A DNA stretch of 64,000 nt. Source: an uncultured Clostridia bacterium (GTDB taxonomy: Bacteria > Bacillota > Clostridia > Christensenellales > Borkfalkiaceae). A program made the translations under genes and the position numbers. Positions 35,882 to 44,608 of the stretch are shown here, one piece after another; the stretch's first letter is position 1, and each line of letters begins with the position of its first letter. Below the pieces are notes generated by a model. The model saw only the letters and a list, made by a program, of their open reading frames with translations, ran no database searches and was not told the origin of the DNA. The stretch is taken from NCBI GenBank assembly GCA_947629575.1, contig CANREF010000002.1, forward strand, positions 62,001 through 126,000, given 5' to 3'.

Positions 35882-38800
35882 TTATTCTTTCTTCTTCCTC
35901 ACCGCAAGGGCCCCTGCCGCCAATACCGTAAGGAGCGCGCTTATTCCTATCACAGAACCGCAGCCGCCCTCTTCGCCCGCAGGCTCGGCAGGTGTGTCGG
36001 GCGTGTCGGGATTATCGGGCGTATCGGGATTGTCGGGATTATCGGGATTGTCCGGGTTATCCGGGTTGTCGGGGTTATCGGGGTTGTCGGGCTCGGTAGG
36101 ACCGACGGGCGCCTCGCAGCCTTCGAAGTCGCAAACGCCGTCGTTGTCGTCATCGTAGTGCTCGGTGTGCTGTTTCGCATACAGCTTCATACCCTCGGTG
36201 ACCATGTTCACTTCGCGGTCGAAGGGCTGCGTGCAGTCCTCATCGAGATACCACCCTTGCAGGACGTAGCCCTCGACCTCGGCGGCGATGTCCCCCGTCG
36301 TGGGGATCTCACTGTTCCGCACCTTCTCACCGACGTTCTTATACAGAGTTTTGAACACCGTGCCGTTCACATAGAATTCCACGGTCGCCTGCTGTGCCCA
36401 GCGGATCTCCACTTCGACGTTCTGTCCGAAGGGCATATTGAACCAATAAGTTCCGTCTTCGCCCTCCACTGCCGTCACCTTCACTCTCTCGCCGCCGACG
36501 TAAACGCTCGATTCGCTGAAGAAGTAGCCCTCCTTGGGAGAAATGTCCGAAATGGTGACCTTATCGCCCGCAAGTCCTTCCGTCTTGTCGAGGGTGAAAG
36601 TGCCGTTGTCGTTTACCACCTTGGTGATGCTCGACTGTTGGGTCGCACGGGTGGTGATGTTCGCAACGCGGAATGCGGAGACGCTCACATACAATCCGTT
36701 GGGGAACATTGCGCGGGTGAGAGCAAGGTTGACGATCTTGGTCTCCGTCTCGCCCGTCTTCTCGAATACGCCGCTTTCCTCGGCGGTCTCGCCGATGCGG
36801 ATGATGAAGTGCCGCATGTCGATCTTCGTGATGCCCTTTCCGTCGTTTTCTGCGGGATCGCTGCCGACGTGGAACGCGCCCTGCACGGGAGTTGCATAAT
36901 TGCCCCACGTGCACATCGTGTTGGCCTCTCTGCCTTCCCATTCGTTTGCGGCGTCGTTGTTGTAGAGATCGAAGCCCCATTCGCCGAGTTTCCCGAGATC
37001 TTTGGAGGAATTGGCGATCTGCGGGCCGTCCGCCGTGAGCGCCGTCGTGAGCGAATTATAGAGCGCAAACAGGAAGTATCTGCCGACTTCTCCCGCGCCG
37101 TTGAAACCGCCGTCGGGCGTTGCGTCCGCCGCAAAGTCGAGATAGATGTCCTTCGTCACATCGAATGTGCGCGCGTTCACGATAAAGCCGTTGTAGCTGA
37201 GAATGAATTTGGAATATCCGTTCTCATCGTTCACGATCTTGGTGGAGAAGGTGCCGTAGTCGCCGTCGTGAAGGACGATGGGCTGTCCGTCCGCCGTGAG
37301 CGTAGACTGATTCTCGGTGCCCTGCTCGGCGTCCCAACCGCTGATCTGGTCGGGGGAAACATAGCCCGCCGCCTTATCGTTGTCGAGCGCGAGCCCGTAG
37401 AGGGTGGTGCTCGCTTCGGGCTTGAAGGGAAGCTGCAATTCGGCGGTGAGCGCCGCGTCGGTGAACCACTTCACCGCAACGCTGTCATATTCGGGTCTGC
37501 CCGTCACTTCGGCAAAGGTGGGAAGCGTTTCCAGTGAGCCGTCCCTCTTGACGGAGATCTGCCCCGTCTGCCCGTCGAAGTCGTAGCCGAGAATGTGCAA
37601 GCTGATCTCATAGCCGAACACGGCGTATGCGGTCTTGTGCTCCGTGATCTCTGCCCCGAAGTCAAAGGGCGTGTTCCCCTCTTCATCCTCGAACCAACCC
37701 ACAAAGCCCATGCCTTCCTTGGCGGGATCCTGCGCGGGTCTCACCGCGGGAGCGGGAGTTTCAAAGTTCTGCCATTCGTAAGTTGCGCCCTCGGACTTGA
37801 ATTCCACATAGGGGATCTCCTTCCACTTCACATAGACGGTGGTCGTCTCGGTGATGTGAGTTCCCTCGAAGTCGAAAGGTTCTTGCAAAGCCTTGTCTTT
37901 ATACCAATTCTCAACGACCTTGCCCATTCTCTGGATCCCCTCGGGGCGCGCCACGGTCTCACCCAGCCCGACCGCCGCGGAGAAGAGAAGTTCGTCCTCG
38001 TTACCGCCGTCCACAAAGTTGACGTTGAGGTCGGAGACGGTGACGTTGAGTTCCGCCGAGGAAGCCCAAGGCTTCACGGTATAGTGGAACCAACCTTGGT
38101 GTCCTTCCGCCGAGCCGTCGCTGTCCACCCGCTCGCCGCCGACGGTAACAGAGGGCGTTGCGAGAGGATTGGTGCTGTCGAAATAGAAGGAGAGCGGGAA
38201 GCCCTTGAACGCCCAGAGGGTGTAGTAACCGACCTGCGCGGGATTTACGTTATCGGGCTCGAAGAGATAATCTTTCATGCCGAGCCACTTGTTCCTCGAC
38301 ATATAGAGATTGAAGTCGGGCTTAAAGGGATCGCCGAGGCCGCTCCACGTGGTGCAGTTGGAGTCTGTGCCATATTCGGACTGCGTGAAGAGCAAGCCCT
38401 CGCCGATCTTGAGCTGGAGCTCGGAGATGTTGCTGCCTTCCCCGATCACCGCCCGCACTTTGAACTCGGAGCAGTTATCATTCCAAAGGCCCGCGCTGCC
38501 GTTGCAGGCTTTCTGCAATTTGCCGTCCTGATCGAGAATGAAGATGCTGTAACCGTAAATGGAATGCCCGTCCACGACGATCGTGAGCTCCTCCCCGCTG
38601 TGATAGGTGGGAATGACGCCGCTCGTGCCGCCGCCTGCATAAACGCCGCCGATCGCAGCTCCTTCGATCTGCGTGACGAGTGCGAACTCCGCTGTACCCT
38701 CGGCGTTGTCAAGGAAGATCGTCACATTGCCGCTTCCCGTCGCTTTCAGCGAGATCGCATAGGGTGCGGTGCGCGCCATGTAGAGTTTGCCGTTCACCTG

Positions 38801-39943
38801 CTCAAAGGCCTTGCTGTGCAAAACGCCGTTGTAGTTGATCGTGTCGTTTGCCTGCAAGCCGGTGTACTTGGCGTAGTAGTCCTCCGTCATGGTGACGTCC
38901 GCCTTGACGGGCGTCTCGCCCCGCTGCACAAAGGGACTCCACCCCGCCACGCCCTCTTGCACGGTGAGGCGGGCGTCCGTCGCGTCTGCGGGAACGGTGT
39001 AAGGGAACGCATTGCCCGTGAAGCCGCCGAACATGCTCGGTTCGCTTCCCGCGGTATTGCTGCCCGCAAGTTCGCCGCCGACATACATGTCCGCAATGGC
39101 ATTCTGATCGGTAGATGCGAACTTATAGGTAAAGGAATATCCCTTGAACACGAAGTAGTCGATCGCGTGGCTGACCGAGTTCGTGGAGAGCACGCCGCGG
39201 AGCTCGGTGTCGTTCACCGCAGTGAACGGCTCTTTGAAGTCGGGACGGCTGTAATCGCTGTTCGCATAGGTGAAGAACAGACCGTCCCCCCACTTCACCG
39301 AGAGCTCCTCGATGCTGCCCTCAACTTTGATGTTGATGTTGAATCCCTCAAAACCCTCTGCACAGTTGGGAGAACCGCCCATCGTCGCAGCCGTCGTAAC
39401 GGCGCCCTCCTCGTCGAGGTAGTAGAGTGTCGAACCGTAAGGACTTAAGCCCGCGCTCATCAGGTGAAGGGTCTCGCCCGATTCGATCGTCTTGGGCTGG
39501 ACATTTCCAAGACCCGCCACACCTTCGAGCGCAGAGCCGCCGAGGGTCATCTTGCCCGAGTACCAAAGGGTGGCATTGAAAGCCGCGGGATCGCCTTCAA
39601 CGAGTTCCCACGTCACACTGCCCTCGCCCTTGGCGCGGATGGAGAGGCGGAAGGGATTCGCTCTCGACCAGCCCTCGTCCTGTTTCTTGGCGATCTTTGA
39701 GCCGTAGGAGATCACGTCTCCCGACTGCAACTGCGTGAATGTCGCATAGTTGTCCGCCGCCGCCACGCCGAGTTCCACGTCGCCGCCTTCGCGCGTGACT
39801 TTTGCGTTCCAACCGTTCACGAGCTTTGCCTCTTCCGCGTGCGCGGGATGAATGAGCATACTCGCGCCGAAACCGGCAAGCGCGATCGCCGCCGCCATGA
39901 AAATGACGATGAGCGAAAGCCTTACTCTTTGAAATACTTTCAT
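35882..39943 (-). CDS. Large surface protein with InlB-type repeats and C-terminal anchor
   Basis: A 1353-residue exported protein. It has a signal peptide (hydrophobic core about 8-25, cut after AHA), then two tandem related regions of about 300 residues (SGDVISYGS... and ANDTINYNG...). Two or three Listeria-Bacteroides/InlB-like beta-grasp repeats follow (VVENWYKDKALQEPFDF, GFVGWFEDEEGNTPFDFG, VLQGWYLDEDCTQPFDR). A calcium-loop-like DDDNDGVCDFEGCE, about nine PDN/PDT units, and GGCGSVIGIS with a transmembrane helix and RKKKE end the protein. There is no LPXTG. The ATG at 39943 has a GGAGG site and starts the signal peptide; a 33-codon extension is rejected. Probably a glycan-binding or adhesive partner of the adjacent transporter. 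Confidence 0.75.
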   Translation of the reverse strand: MKVFQRVRLSLIVIFMAAAIALAGFGASMLIHPAHAEEAKLVNGWNAKVTREGGDVELGVAAADNYATFTQLQSGDVISYGSKIAKKQDEGWSRANPFRLSIRAKGEGSVTWELVEGDPAAFNATLWYSGKMTLGGSALEGVAGLGNVQPKTIESGETLHLMSAGLSPYGSTLYYLDEEGAVTTAATMGGSPNCAEGFEGFNINIKVEGSIEELSVKWGDGLFFTYANSDYSRPDFKEPFTAVNDTELRGVLSTNSVSHAIDYFVFKGYSFTYKFASTDQNAIADMYVGGELAGSNTAGSEPSMFGGFTGNAFPYTVPADATDARLTVQEGVAGWSPFVQRGETPVKADVTMTEDYYAKYTGLQANDTINYNGVLHSKAFEQVNGKLYMARTAPYAISLKATGSGNVTIFLDNAEGTAEFALVTQIEGAAIGGVYAGGGTSGVIPTYHSGEELTIVVDGHSIYGYSIFILDQDGKLQKACNGSAGLWNDNCSEFKVRAVIGEGSNISELQLKIGEGLLFTQSEYGTDSNCTTWSGLGDPFKPDFNLYMSRNKWLGMKDYLFEPDNVNPAQVGYYTLWAFKGFPLSFYFDSTNPLATPSVTVGGERVDSDGSAEGHQGWFHYTVKPWASSAELNVTVSDLNVNFVDGGNEDELLFSAAVGLGETVARPEGIQRMGKVVENWYKDKALQEPFDFEGTHITETTTVYVKWKEIPYVEFKSEGATYEWQNFETPAPAVRPAQDPAKEGMGFVGWFEDEEGNTPFDFGAEITEHKTAYAVFGYEISLHILGYDFDGQTGQISVKRDGSLETLPTFAEVTGRPEYDSVAVKWFTDAALTAELQLPFKPEASTTLYGLALDNDKAAGYVSPDQISGWDAEQGTENQSTLTADGQPIVLHDGDYGTFSTKIVNDENGYSKFILSYNGFIVNARTFDVTKDIYLDFAADATPDGGFNGAGEVGRYFLFALYNSLTTALTADGPQIANSSKDLGKLGEWGFDLYNNDAANEWEGREANTMCTWGNYATPVQGAFHVGSDPAENDGKGITKIDMRHFIIRIGETAEESGVFEKTGETETKIVNLALTRAMFPNGLYVSVSAFRVANITTRATQQSSITKVVNDNGTFTLDKTEGLAGDKVTISDISPKEGYFFSESSVYVGGERVKVTAVEGEDGTYWFNMPFGQNVEVEIRWAQQATVEFYVNGTVFKTLYKNVGEKVRNSEIPTTGDIAAEVEGYVLQGWYLDEDCTQPFDREVNMVTEGMKLYAKQHTEHYDDDNDGVCDFEGCEAPVGPTEPDNPDNPDNPDNPDNPDNPDNPDTPDNPDTPDTPAEPAGEEGGCGSVIGISALLTVLAAGALAVRKKKE

Positions 39944-40064
39944 TTTTTCCTCCATATAATTTTTTATTATCTTCCGCAGTTTCCCGCGTTTGATTCTTTG
40001 GTTATGGCCGCTTTGGCGTCCGAGGCGTTCCGAATCCGACACGTTTTCAACTTATTCCATATCC

Positions 40065-40093
40065 ATTATATCATACTGTCCCACCCCTGTCTT
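40065..40093 (-). promoter_or_regulatory. Promoter of the surface-protein gene
   Basis: AAGACA (40088-40093), 17-bp spacer, TATAAT (40065-40070) on the minus strand. The leader to the start at 39943 is about 115 nt. Apart from this and the terminator at 40260-40296, nothing was recognised between 39944 and 40309. Confidence 0.65.
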
Positions 40094-40259
40094 ATCATTT
40101 GTTACGATTTAGTTTTCAAAACTTACGCAATTTGATAATAACGTTCACAATTTTTATTATTTTGTGTATCTCCCTCTGCCAAAAAGAAAAAGGTTATCAA
40201 GTGCCGCTTCGCACCGTTTTAATGGCGTGAAGAGCGCAAGGGCGCGGGACGAAAAAAAC

Positions 40260-40296
40260 CGCCGCCCGGCTGCGAACCTTTCGCAGTCGGGCGGCG
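40260..40296 (-). terminator. Terminator of the TVP38-type gene
   Basis: A 17-bp, nearly perfect GC-rich stem (40260-40276 with 40280-40296), 3-base loop, followed on the minus strand by a run of seven T. Confidence 0.92.
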
Positions 40297-40309
40297 TTCC
40301 CAAGTTATC

Positions 40310-41311
40310 TTATTCCTTTTTCTTCTCGGGCGGCTCTCCGCGCGCGACCCCTTTTGAGACGATCGCTCCGTCGGGGCTCACCACTTCCAACTTGAACTCC
40401 CCTTCCTTGCGCTTCTCTTCCACCCTCGTCTCGCGGTGGAATTTCTTCTCGAACCAGCCGAGAATGGCGTCCGACTTCTTGTAGAGCACCACGAACAGCA
40501 CGGCGATGAGCGCAAGCAAGATCCCCCATATGAGAAGTCCCCACCATGTATCGAAGGGAATGAGGGTCACCGAATAGCTCGTGGTGAAGATCGCCAATAT
40601 CCTTGAGATGAAAATGACGGTGAGAAAGAGAAGAAGGGACATGCTCGAAAGTCCCGCCACAAAGCAGAGCACGTCGTCGGGGAAGACGGGCAGAAGGAAC
40701 ATTGCCGAGAGCAGGAGCTTATCCTTGCCCTTTATCTTCTTGAGCCATTTATCGAGGGTCTCCTTGCCGATGAGCCATGCGACGACGCGGCTGCCCGCAT
40801 ACCTCCCCACGAGAAAGGCAACGAGCGAACCGAGCACGATCCCGAGCAGGCTCAGAAGACTTCCCTTTAAAGGACCGAAGAGCGCCGCGCCCGCCACCAC
40901 CGTCACCGTGCTCGGGATGGGGAGCACCACCACCTGCAAGAACTGTAACAGCACGAAGAGCGCGCTCATCCAACCGCCCGTGCGGCGGAGATATTCCTCG
41001 AGCAACTCATCGTCCTTTGCGATCTCGAGGAAGCCCGTTCTGAGCAGGACATACAGCACGATCGCCGAAAAAGTCAGTAAAAAGTAGGCGATCACGCAGG
41101 ATTTGTAAATGATCTCCTTACCTTTTATAAAAAAGAGGATGTCCAATACGGCAAGCGCGGCATTGACGATCGTTCCCCCGATGAGAGCGAGGTAGTACGC
41201 CCACGCCGCCGCCGAACGGAGCTGCAGGGCGCAGAGCACAAGAAAAACTTGCAGCAAGCACGCCGCAAGCAATATGCAGAGGATATGGATGACTTTCCCT
41301 TTCTTTTTCAT
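40310..41311 (-). CDS. TVP38/TMEM64 (VTT domain) membrane protein
   Basis: A 333-residue polytopic membrane protein. Two to three N-terminal helices precede a SNARE-associated/VTT domain (about 120-280) with VVVLPIPSTVTVVAGAALFG, GSLLSLLGIVLGSLVAFLVGRYAG and FPDDVLCFVAGLSSMS, the family hallmarks. A charged cytoplasmic tail ends in EPPEKKKE. Members of this superfamily have been implicated in lipid scrambling or membrane homeostasis. A specific function is not known here. It is monocistronic with a strong terminator. Confidence 0.85.
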   Translation of the reverse strand: MKKKGKVIHILCILLAACLLQVFLVLCALQLRSAAAWAYYLALIGGTIVNAALAVLDILFFIKGKEIIYKSCVIAYFLLTFSAIVLYVLLRTGFLEIAKDDELLEEYLRRTGGWMSALFVLLQFLQVVVLPIPSTVTVVAGAALFGPLKGSLLSLLGIVLGSLVAFLVGRYAGSRVVAWLIGKETLDKWLKKIKGKDKLLLSAMFLLPVFPDDVLCFVAGLSSMSLLLFLTVIFISRILAIFTTSYSVTLIPFDTWWGLLIWGILLALIAVLFVVLYKKSDAILGWFEKKFHRETRVEEKRKEGEFKLEVVSPDGAIVSKGVARGEPPEKKKE

Positions 41312-41374
41312 ATTCCGTATTTCCCGCCCCGAAGCGAAGACCCTACGATATAGTATATACGGCTTAAAGTACTT

Positions 41375-41833
41375 TTATTTATCGCCCCGATCTTCATCCG
41401 CAAGTTCGGCGATCGCGGAGCGCGCCAACGCGTCGCAGCGGTTATTGAGTTCGTTGTCCGCGTGCCCCTTTACCCAATGGAAAACCACCTCGTGCCGCCG
41501 CGTAAGGGCAAGCAGTTCCTTCCAGAGGTCGTCGTTCAAAACGGGCTTTTTATCCGCCTTTTTCCAGCCGCTCTTCTCCCACGCGTAGATCCAACCCTCC
41601 TCAAAGCCATTTACGGTGTAGGAGGAATCGCTGTACACTTCCACGCGGCAGGGATACTTGAGCGCCTTCAGCCCCTCGATGACGGCGGTGAGTTCCATGC
41701 GATTATTGGTCGTCTCTCGCTCGCCCCCCTTCATCTCGCGGCGATGCTCACCATAGAGCAAAACCGCCCCCCAGCCGCCCGCACCGGGATTCCCCGAACA
41801 TGCGCCGTCGGTGTATAACGTCACTTCTTTCAT
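41375..41833 (-). CDS. rnhA: Ribonuclease HI
   Basis: Degrades RNA in RNA-DNA hybrids. The 152-residue protein has all type-1 motifs: LYTDGACSGNPGAGGWGAVL with the first catalytic Asp, NNRMELTAV with Glu, VEVYSDSSYTVNG with Asp, and WVKGHADNELNNRCDALA with the final Asp. I chose the ATG at 41833 because the fold starts four residues later; a 16-residue upstream extension looks non-coding. A GGAG lies 12 bp upstream of it. It stands alone between the TVP38-type gene and the tRNA. Confidence 0.95.
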   Translation of the reverse strand: MKEVTLYTDGACSGNPGAGGWGAVLLYGEHRREMKGGERETTNNRMELTAVIEGLKALKYPCRVEVYSDSSYTVNGFEEGWIYAWEKSGWKKADKKPVLNDDLWKELLALTRRHEVVFHWVKGHADNELNNRCDALARSAIAELADEDRGDK

Positions 41834-41952
41834 GAGATTATTGTACTCCGTCCGCTCGGGATTGTCAAGGAAATGGTGCAAAATTCGGAAAACAAAGACA
41901 CCACCCCCCTACCCCCTCTTAAAGAGGAGGCAAGCGAACTCCCATCCAACAC

Positions 41953-41988
41953 AAAACTCCCGACCTGCAAATGCAGGTCGGGAGTTTT
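41953..41988 (-). terminator. Terminator of tRNA-Trp
   Basis: A perfect 17-bp stem (41953-41969 with 41972-41988) directly adjoining the encoded CCA end, ending in T4 on the minus strand. The last bases overlap the tRNA CCA. Confidence 0.85.
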
Positions 41989-42062
41989 GGCAGGGGAGAC
42001 GCGACTCGAACACGCAACAGACGGTTTTGGAGACCGTTGCTCTACCATTGAACTACTCCCCT
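41988..42062 (-). tRNA. trnW: tRNA-Trp (anticodon CCA)
   Basis: On the minus strand the molecule reads as a full cloverleaf: acceptor AGGGGAG/CTCCCCT, a D-arm with GGTAGAGC, anticodon loop CTCCAAA giving CCA, T-arm GTGTTCGAGTCGC, discriminator G and encoded CCA. Length is 75 nt including CCA. Its promoter is at 42075-42103 and its terminator immediately downstream. Confidence 0.97.
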
Positions 42063-42074
42063 AACGACGCTATC

Positions 42075-42103
42075 ATTATATAACAATCTTCTGCGTTCGT
42101 CAA
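42075..42103 (-). promoter_or_regulatory. Promoter of tRNA-Trp
   Basis: TTGACG (42098-42103), 17-bp spacer, TATAAT (42075-42080) on the minus strand, 12 bp before the mature tRNA 5' end. Confidence 0.88.
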
Positions 42104-42132
42104 GGCTTTTTTGCGTTTTCCCGCAAAATTTT

Positions 42133-42381
42133 TCAATCGTGCGCTTCCACAAACCACCGCTCCTTTTCCGGTTCGTAGTACAGCCATCGCTCCTTCCCGA
42201 GGATCACGCAGGTGTATCGCACGGGCAGAAGGGCGCTCACACGGGCAGGCGCGTTTTGTACCGCTTTCACCCTGTCGACGAGGAGCGTCCTGCCGTCCTC
42301 CCAGACGAGGGAAAGCGGCTTCACTCCGCCCTCCCTCGAAAATTTTGCCGTTACATCCACGAATACCTTGCGCAATTCCAT
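42133..42381 (-). CDS. Small conserved protein of unknown function (82 aa)
   Basis: Eighty-two residues, no signal peptide or membrane helix. The pattern REGGVKPLSLVWEDGRTLLVDRV... RYTCVILGKERWLYYE... RWFVE resembles a small bacillota protein family I recall near DNA repair or polymerase genes, but I cannot name it. A GGGGG ribosome binding site precedes the ATG. It follows the tail-fibre-like gene by 30 bp and may share its transcript. Function is unknown. Confidence 0.7.
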   Translation of the reverse strand: MELRKVFVDVTAKFSREGGVKPLSLVWEDGRTLLVDRVKAVQNAPARVSALLPVRYTCVILGKERWLYYEPEKERWFVEAHD

Positions 42382-42411
42382 CCCCCATTAGGCTATGCAG
42401 CTTCGGGAAAT

Positions 42412-44532
42412 TCATGCGGGGATATTGGACCACTTGCTCCACTGGCCGTCCGCAAACCCGCGCATACGCATCGCAAAGTCCCCGCGCGCGGAGAAGGCGA
42501 CCTGCACGGCGGAAGAATTGTCGTTGTTCGCCATGACCAAGAGAAACCAGCTGCAATCGTTGTAACCCGTGTTCTTGGAGGAGACGGGATTGTTCGAGCA
42601 AGGGTCGCTCTCTGTGCCCTCGATGTGGTAAAAGCCGTTGGGGAAGAGAGTATTGAAATCCGCCCCCTTGCGCGTATCCGCAGCAAGCGGCATCTGCCGC
42701 TCGGAGGTGACATGGGTGAGCCCGAGCGATTCCTTGCTTATTTCTACATTGCCCGTTTGCCCGTTCAGAGAACGGACAAACCCGTCTGCCTGCACCCCGA
42801 CGGTGAAGTTCCCGTCCTCCTCGCGGTTCACCGTGATCCCGTCGCCTGCCTTGATGGCTTCGTCTGCGATCTTTATTCCCGTAACATTTTTATCTGCGAG
42901 CGTGCGCGTATCTATAGCGCCGCCACTGATTTTTTCGGACGTAACACACCTTATATAGAGGTGATGGTTCATGATCGAATCTGAATCGATCGTCAATTCG
43001 TCGACGGAATTGAGCTTGGCGAGCTTCCCCAGCTCGAGCGACTCGGGTGTGATGTTGACTTCTCCCGTCTGCCCGTTCACCGAGAAAACGGTCGACTCGG
43101 GCACGCCGATGAGGTCGGAAAAGTTCCCGCTCTTCGCCACCTGCGCGAGCCCGAGCGAGTCCGCGTCGACCGTGACCTCCCCCGCCTGTCCGTTCACCGA
43201 GACCACCCCCGATTCGGGAACATCGATGAGGTCGGAAAATTTCCCGCTGAATGCGACCTGAGAAAGTCCCATCGTTTCGGGATCTACCGTGACGTCCCCC
43301 GTCTGGCCGTTCAAGGAAGTGACCACCTGCGAAGTATCCAGACCGACCGTATATGCGCCGTCGTCGTCACGCGACACAGAAGCCCCCGTGCCCGCTTTCA
43401 AAACATCGTCCGCAAGTTTTATCGCGGTAACATTTTTATCTGCGAGCGTGCGCGTATCTATGGCGCCGCCGCTGATTTTTTCGGACGTAACACACCTTAT
43501 ATAGAGGTGATGGTTCATGATCGAATCTTTATCGATCGTCAATTCGTCGACGGAATTGAGCTTGGCGAGCTTCCCCAGCCCGAGCAACTCGGGCGTGACG
43601 TTGACTTCCCCCGTCTGCCCGTTTACCGAGATGACCCCCGACTCGGGGATATCCTGAAGATCGGTGTATTTCCCGCTCGTTGCGACCGCCGCAAGTCCGA
43701 GCGAATTTGCGTCCACTTTGACCTCCCCCGTCTCTCCGTTCACGCTCGTGACGGGATAGACGATCTCGGGTTTGTCCTTCAGATCGGTATAGCTGCCGCT
43801 GATGGCGACTTCGGCGAGCGAAAGGTCGTACTTCGACACGGTGACGTCCCCCGTCTTTCCGTTGACGGAGGTCACGGGAGCCTCGGAGATCTCCGGCTTA
43901 TCCGTGAGGTCGTTGTAGCTGCCGCTCGTCGCCACGTCCGAGAGCCCCAAATCGTCCGCCGTCACGGTGACTTCTCCCGTCTTTCCGTTGACGGAAGTCA
44001 CGGGCACATCGATGACGGGCTTGTCCGTGAGGTCGTTGTAGCTGCCGCTCGTCGCCACGTCCGAAAGCCCTAAATCGTCCGCCGTCACGGTGACGCTCTC
44101 GCTGCCGTTGTAACTCTTCTCCCCGATGACGAGGGGATTGTCAAGGGTCTTGTGCTCCTCGTTGAGAAGGGCGAGGACCTGATCGTGCAGGGTCTGTACG
44201 GGCTTGGGCTGCAGGGCGTCGCCCGTGCCGGGCTCGCAGCGCAACGCGACAAAGGAAGAGGCAAGGCGCTTGTCTTCCTTGATACTGTACACCCCGATAA
44301 GGACTTGTTCGGCGTCTTCGCTGTCGATCTGCGGCATCACGCACTCCGTGCCCGAAAAGAGCTTTTCCTTGGCGCCGCCCGCCCATTTTACAACGGCAAC
44401 GCGCGAGGGAAATTCGTCCCACTCCTCGTCCAGCTCGAACTTCAGCGCATACACGCTGTTGAACGTGACGACTTCCGAAAAGTCGGTCGATGCGATCTTG
44501 CCTTTTACGGTGATCTTGATTTGTTGATTCAA
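42412..44532 (-). CDS. Phage tail-fibre-like repeat protein
   Basis: A 706-residue protein. The N-terminal about 110 residues (ITVKGKIASTDFSEVVTFNS, DEEWDEFPSRVAVVKW) are followed by at least eight repeats of the form SVNGQTGEVTV-x-ADDLGLSDVATSG-YNDL-KP, typical of trimeric phage tail fibres and baseplate-proximal proteins. The C-terminus (LFPNGFYHIEG ... WFLLVMANND ... MRMRGFADGQWSKWSNI) looks like a pyocin-knob receptor domain. A segment of about 65 residues is present twice. The start is TTG at 44532 with GGGAGG nine bases upstream. No other phage gene is nearby. It could be a prophage remnant, a surface adhesin, or a domesticated particle part. Confidence 0.75.
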   Translation of the reverse strand: MNQQIKITVKGKIASTDFSEVVTFNSVYALKFELDEEWDEFPSRVAVVKWAGGAKEKLFSGTECVMPQIDSEDAEQVLIGVYSIKEDKRLASSFVALRCEPGTGDALQPKPVQTLHDQVLALLNEEHKTLDNPLVIGEKSYNGSESVTVTADDLGLSDVATSGSYNDLTDKPVIDVPVTSVNGKTGEVTVTADDLGLSDVATSGSYNDLTDKPEISEAPVTSVNGKTGDVTVSKYDLSLAEVAISGSYTDLKDKPEIVYPVTSVNGETGEVKVDANSLGLAAVATSGKYTDLQDIPESGVISVNGQTGEVNVTPELLGLGKLAKLNSVDELTIDKDSIMNHHLYIRCVTSEKISGGAIDTRTLADKNVTAIKLADDVLKAGTGASVSRDDDGAYTVGLDTSQVVTSLNGQTGDVTVDPETMGLSQVAFSGKFSDLIDVPESGVVSVNGQAGEVTVDADSLGLAQVAKSGNFSDLIGVPESTVFSVNGQTGEVNITPESLELGKLAKLNSVDELTIDSDSIMNHHLYIRCVTSEKISGGAIDTRTLADKNVTGIKIADEAIKAGDGITVNREEDGNFTVGVQADGFVRSLNGQTGNVEISKESLGLTHVTSERQMPLAADTRKGADFNTLFPNGFYHIEGTESDPCSNNPVSSKNTGYNDCSWFLLVMANNDNSSAVQVAFSARGDFAMRMRGFADGQWSKWSNIPA

Positions 44533-44608
44533 ATTTGAATTCCTCCCGATAAATATTTATCTGTCTCCATTGTACCATGGATTTTTCATAAATCGGGGGA
44601 TATATGCC

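Noticed and set aside
35990-36100. CRISPR-like or noncoding satellite
   Set aside because: It is an in-frame 9-bp coding repeat giving PDN units in the surface protein stalk.
37595-39448. 617-codon plus-strand frame opposite the surface protein
   Set aside because: Antisense shadow; the minus-strand frame has signal peptide, repeats and anchor.
41880-41945. Possible further repeat copy (CCCCCTACCCCCTCTTAAAG region) near tRNA-Trp
   Set aside because: Resembles the pyrimidine-rich tail in the groES-groEL gap but is too short for a firm assignment.
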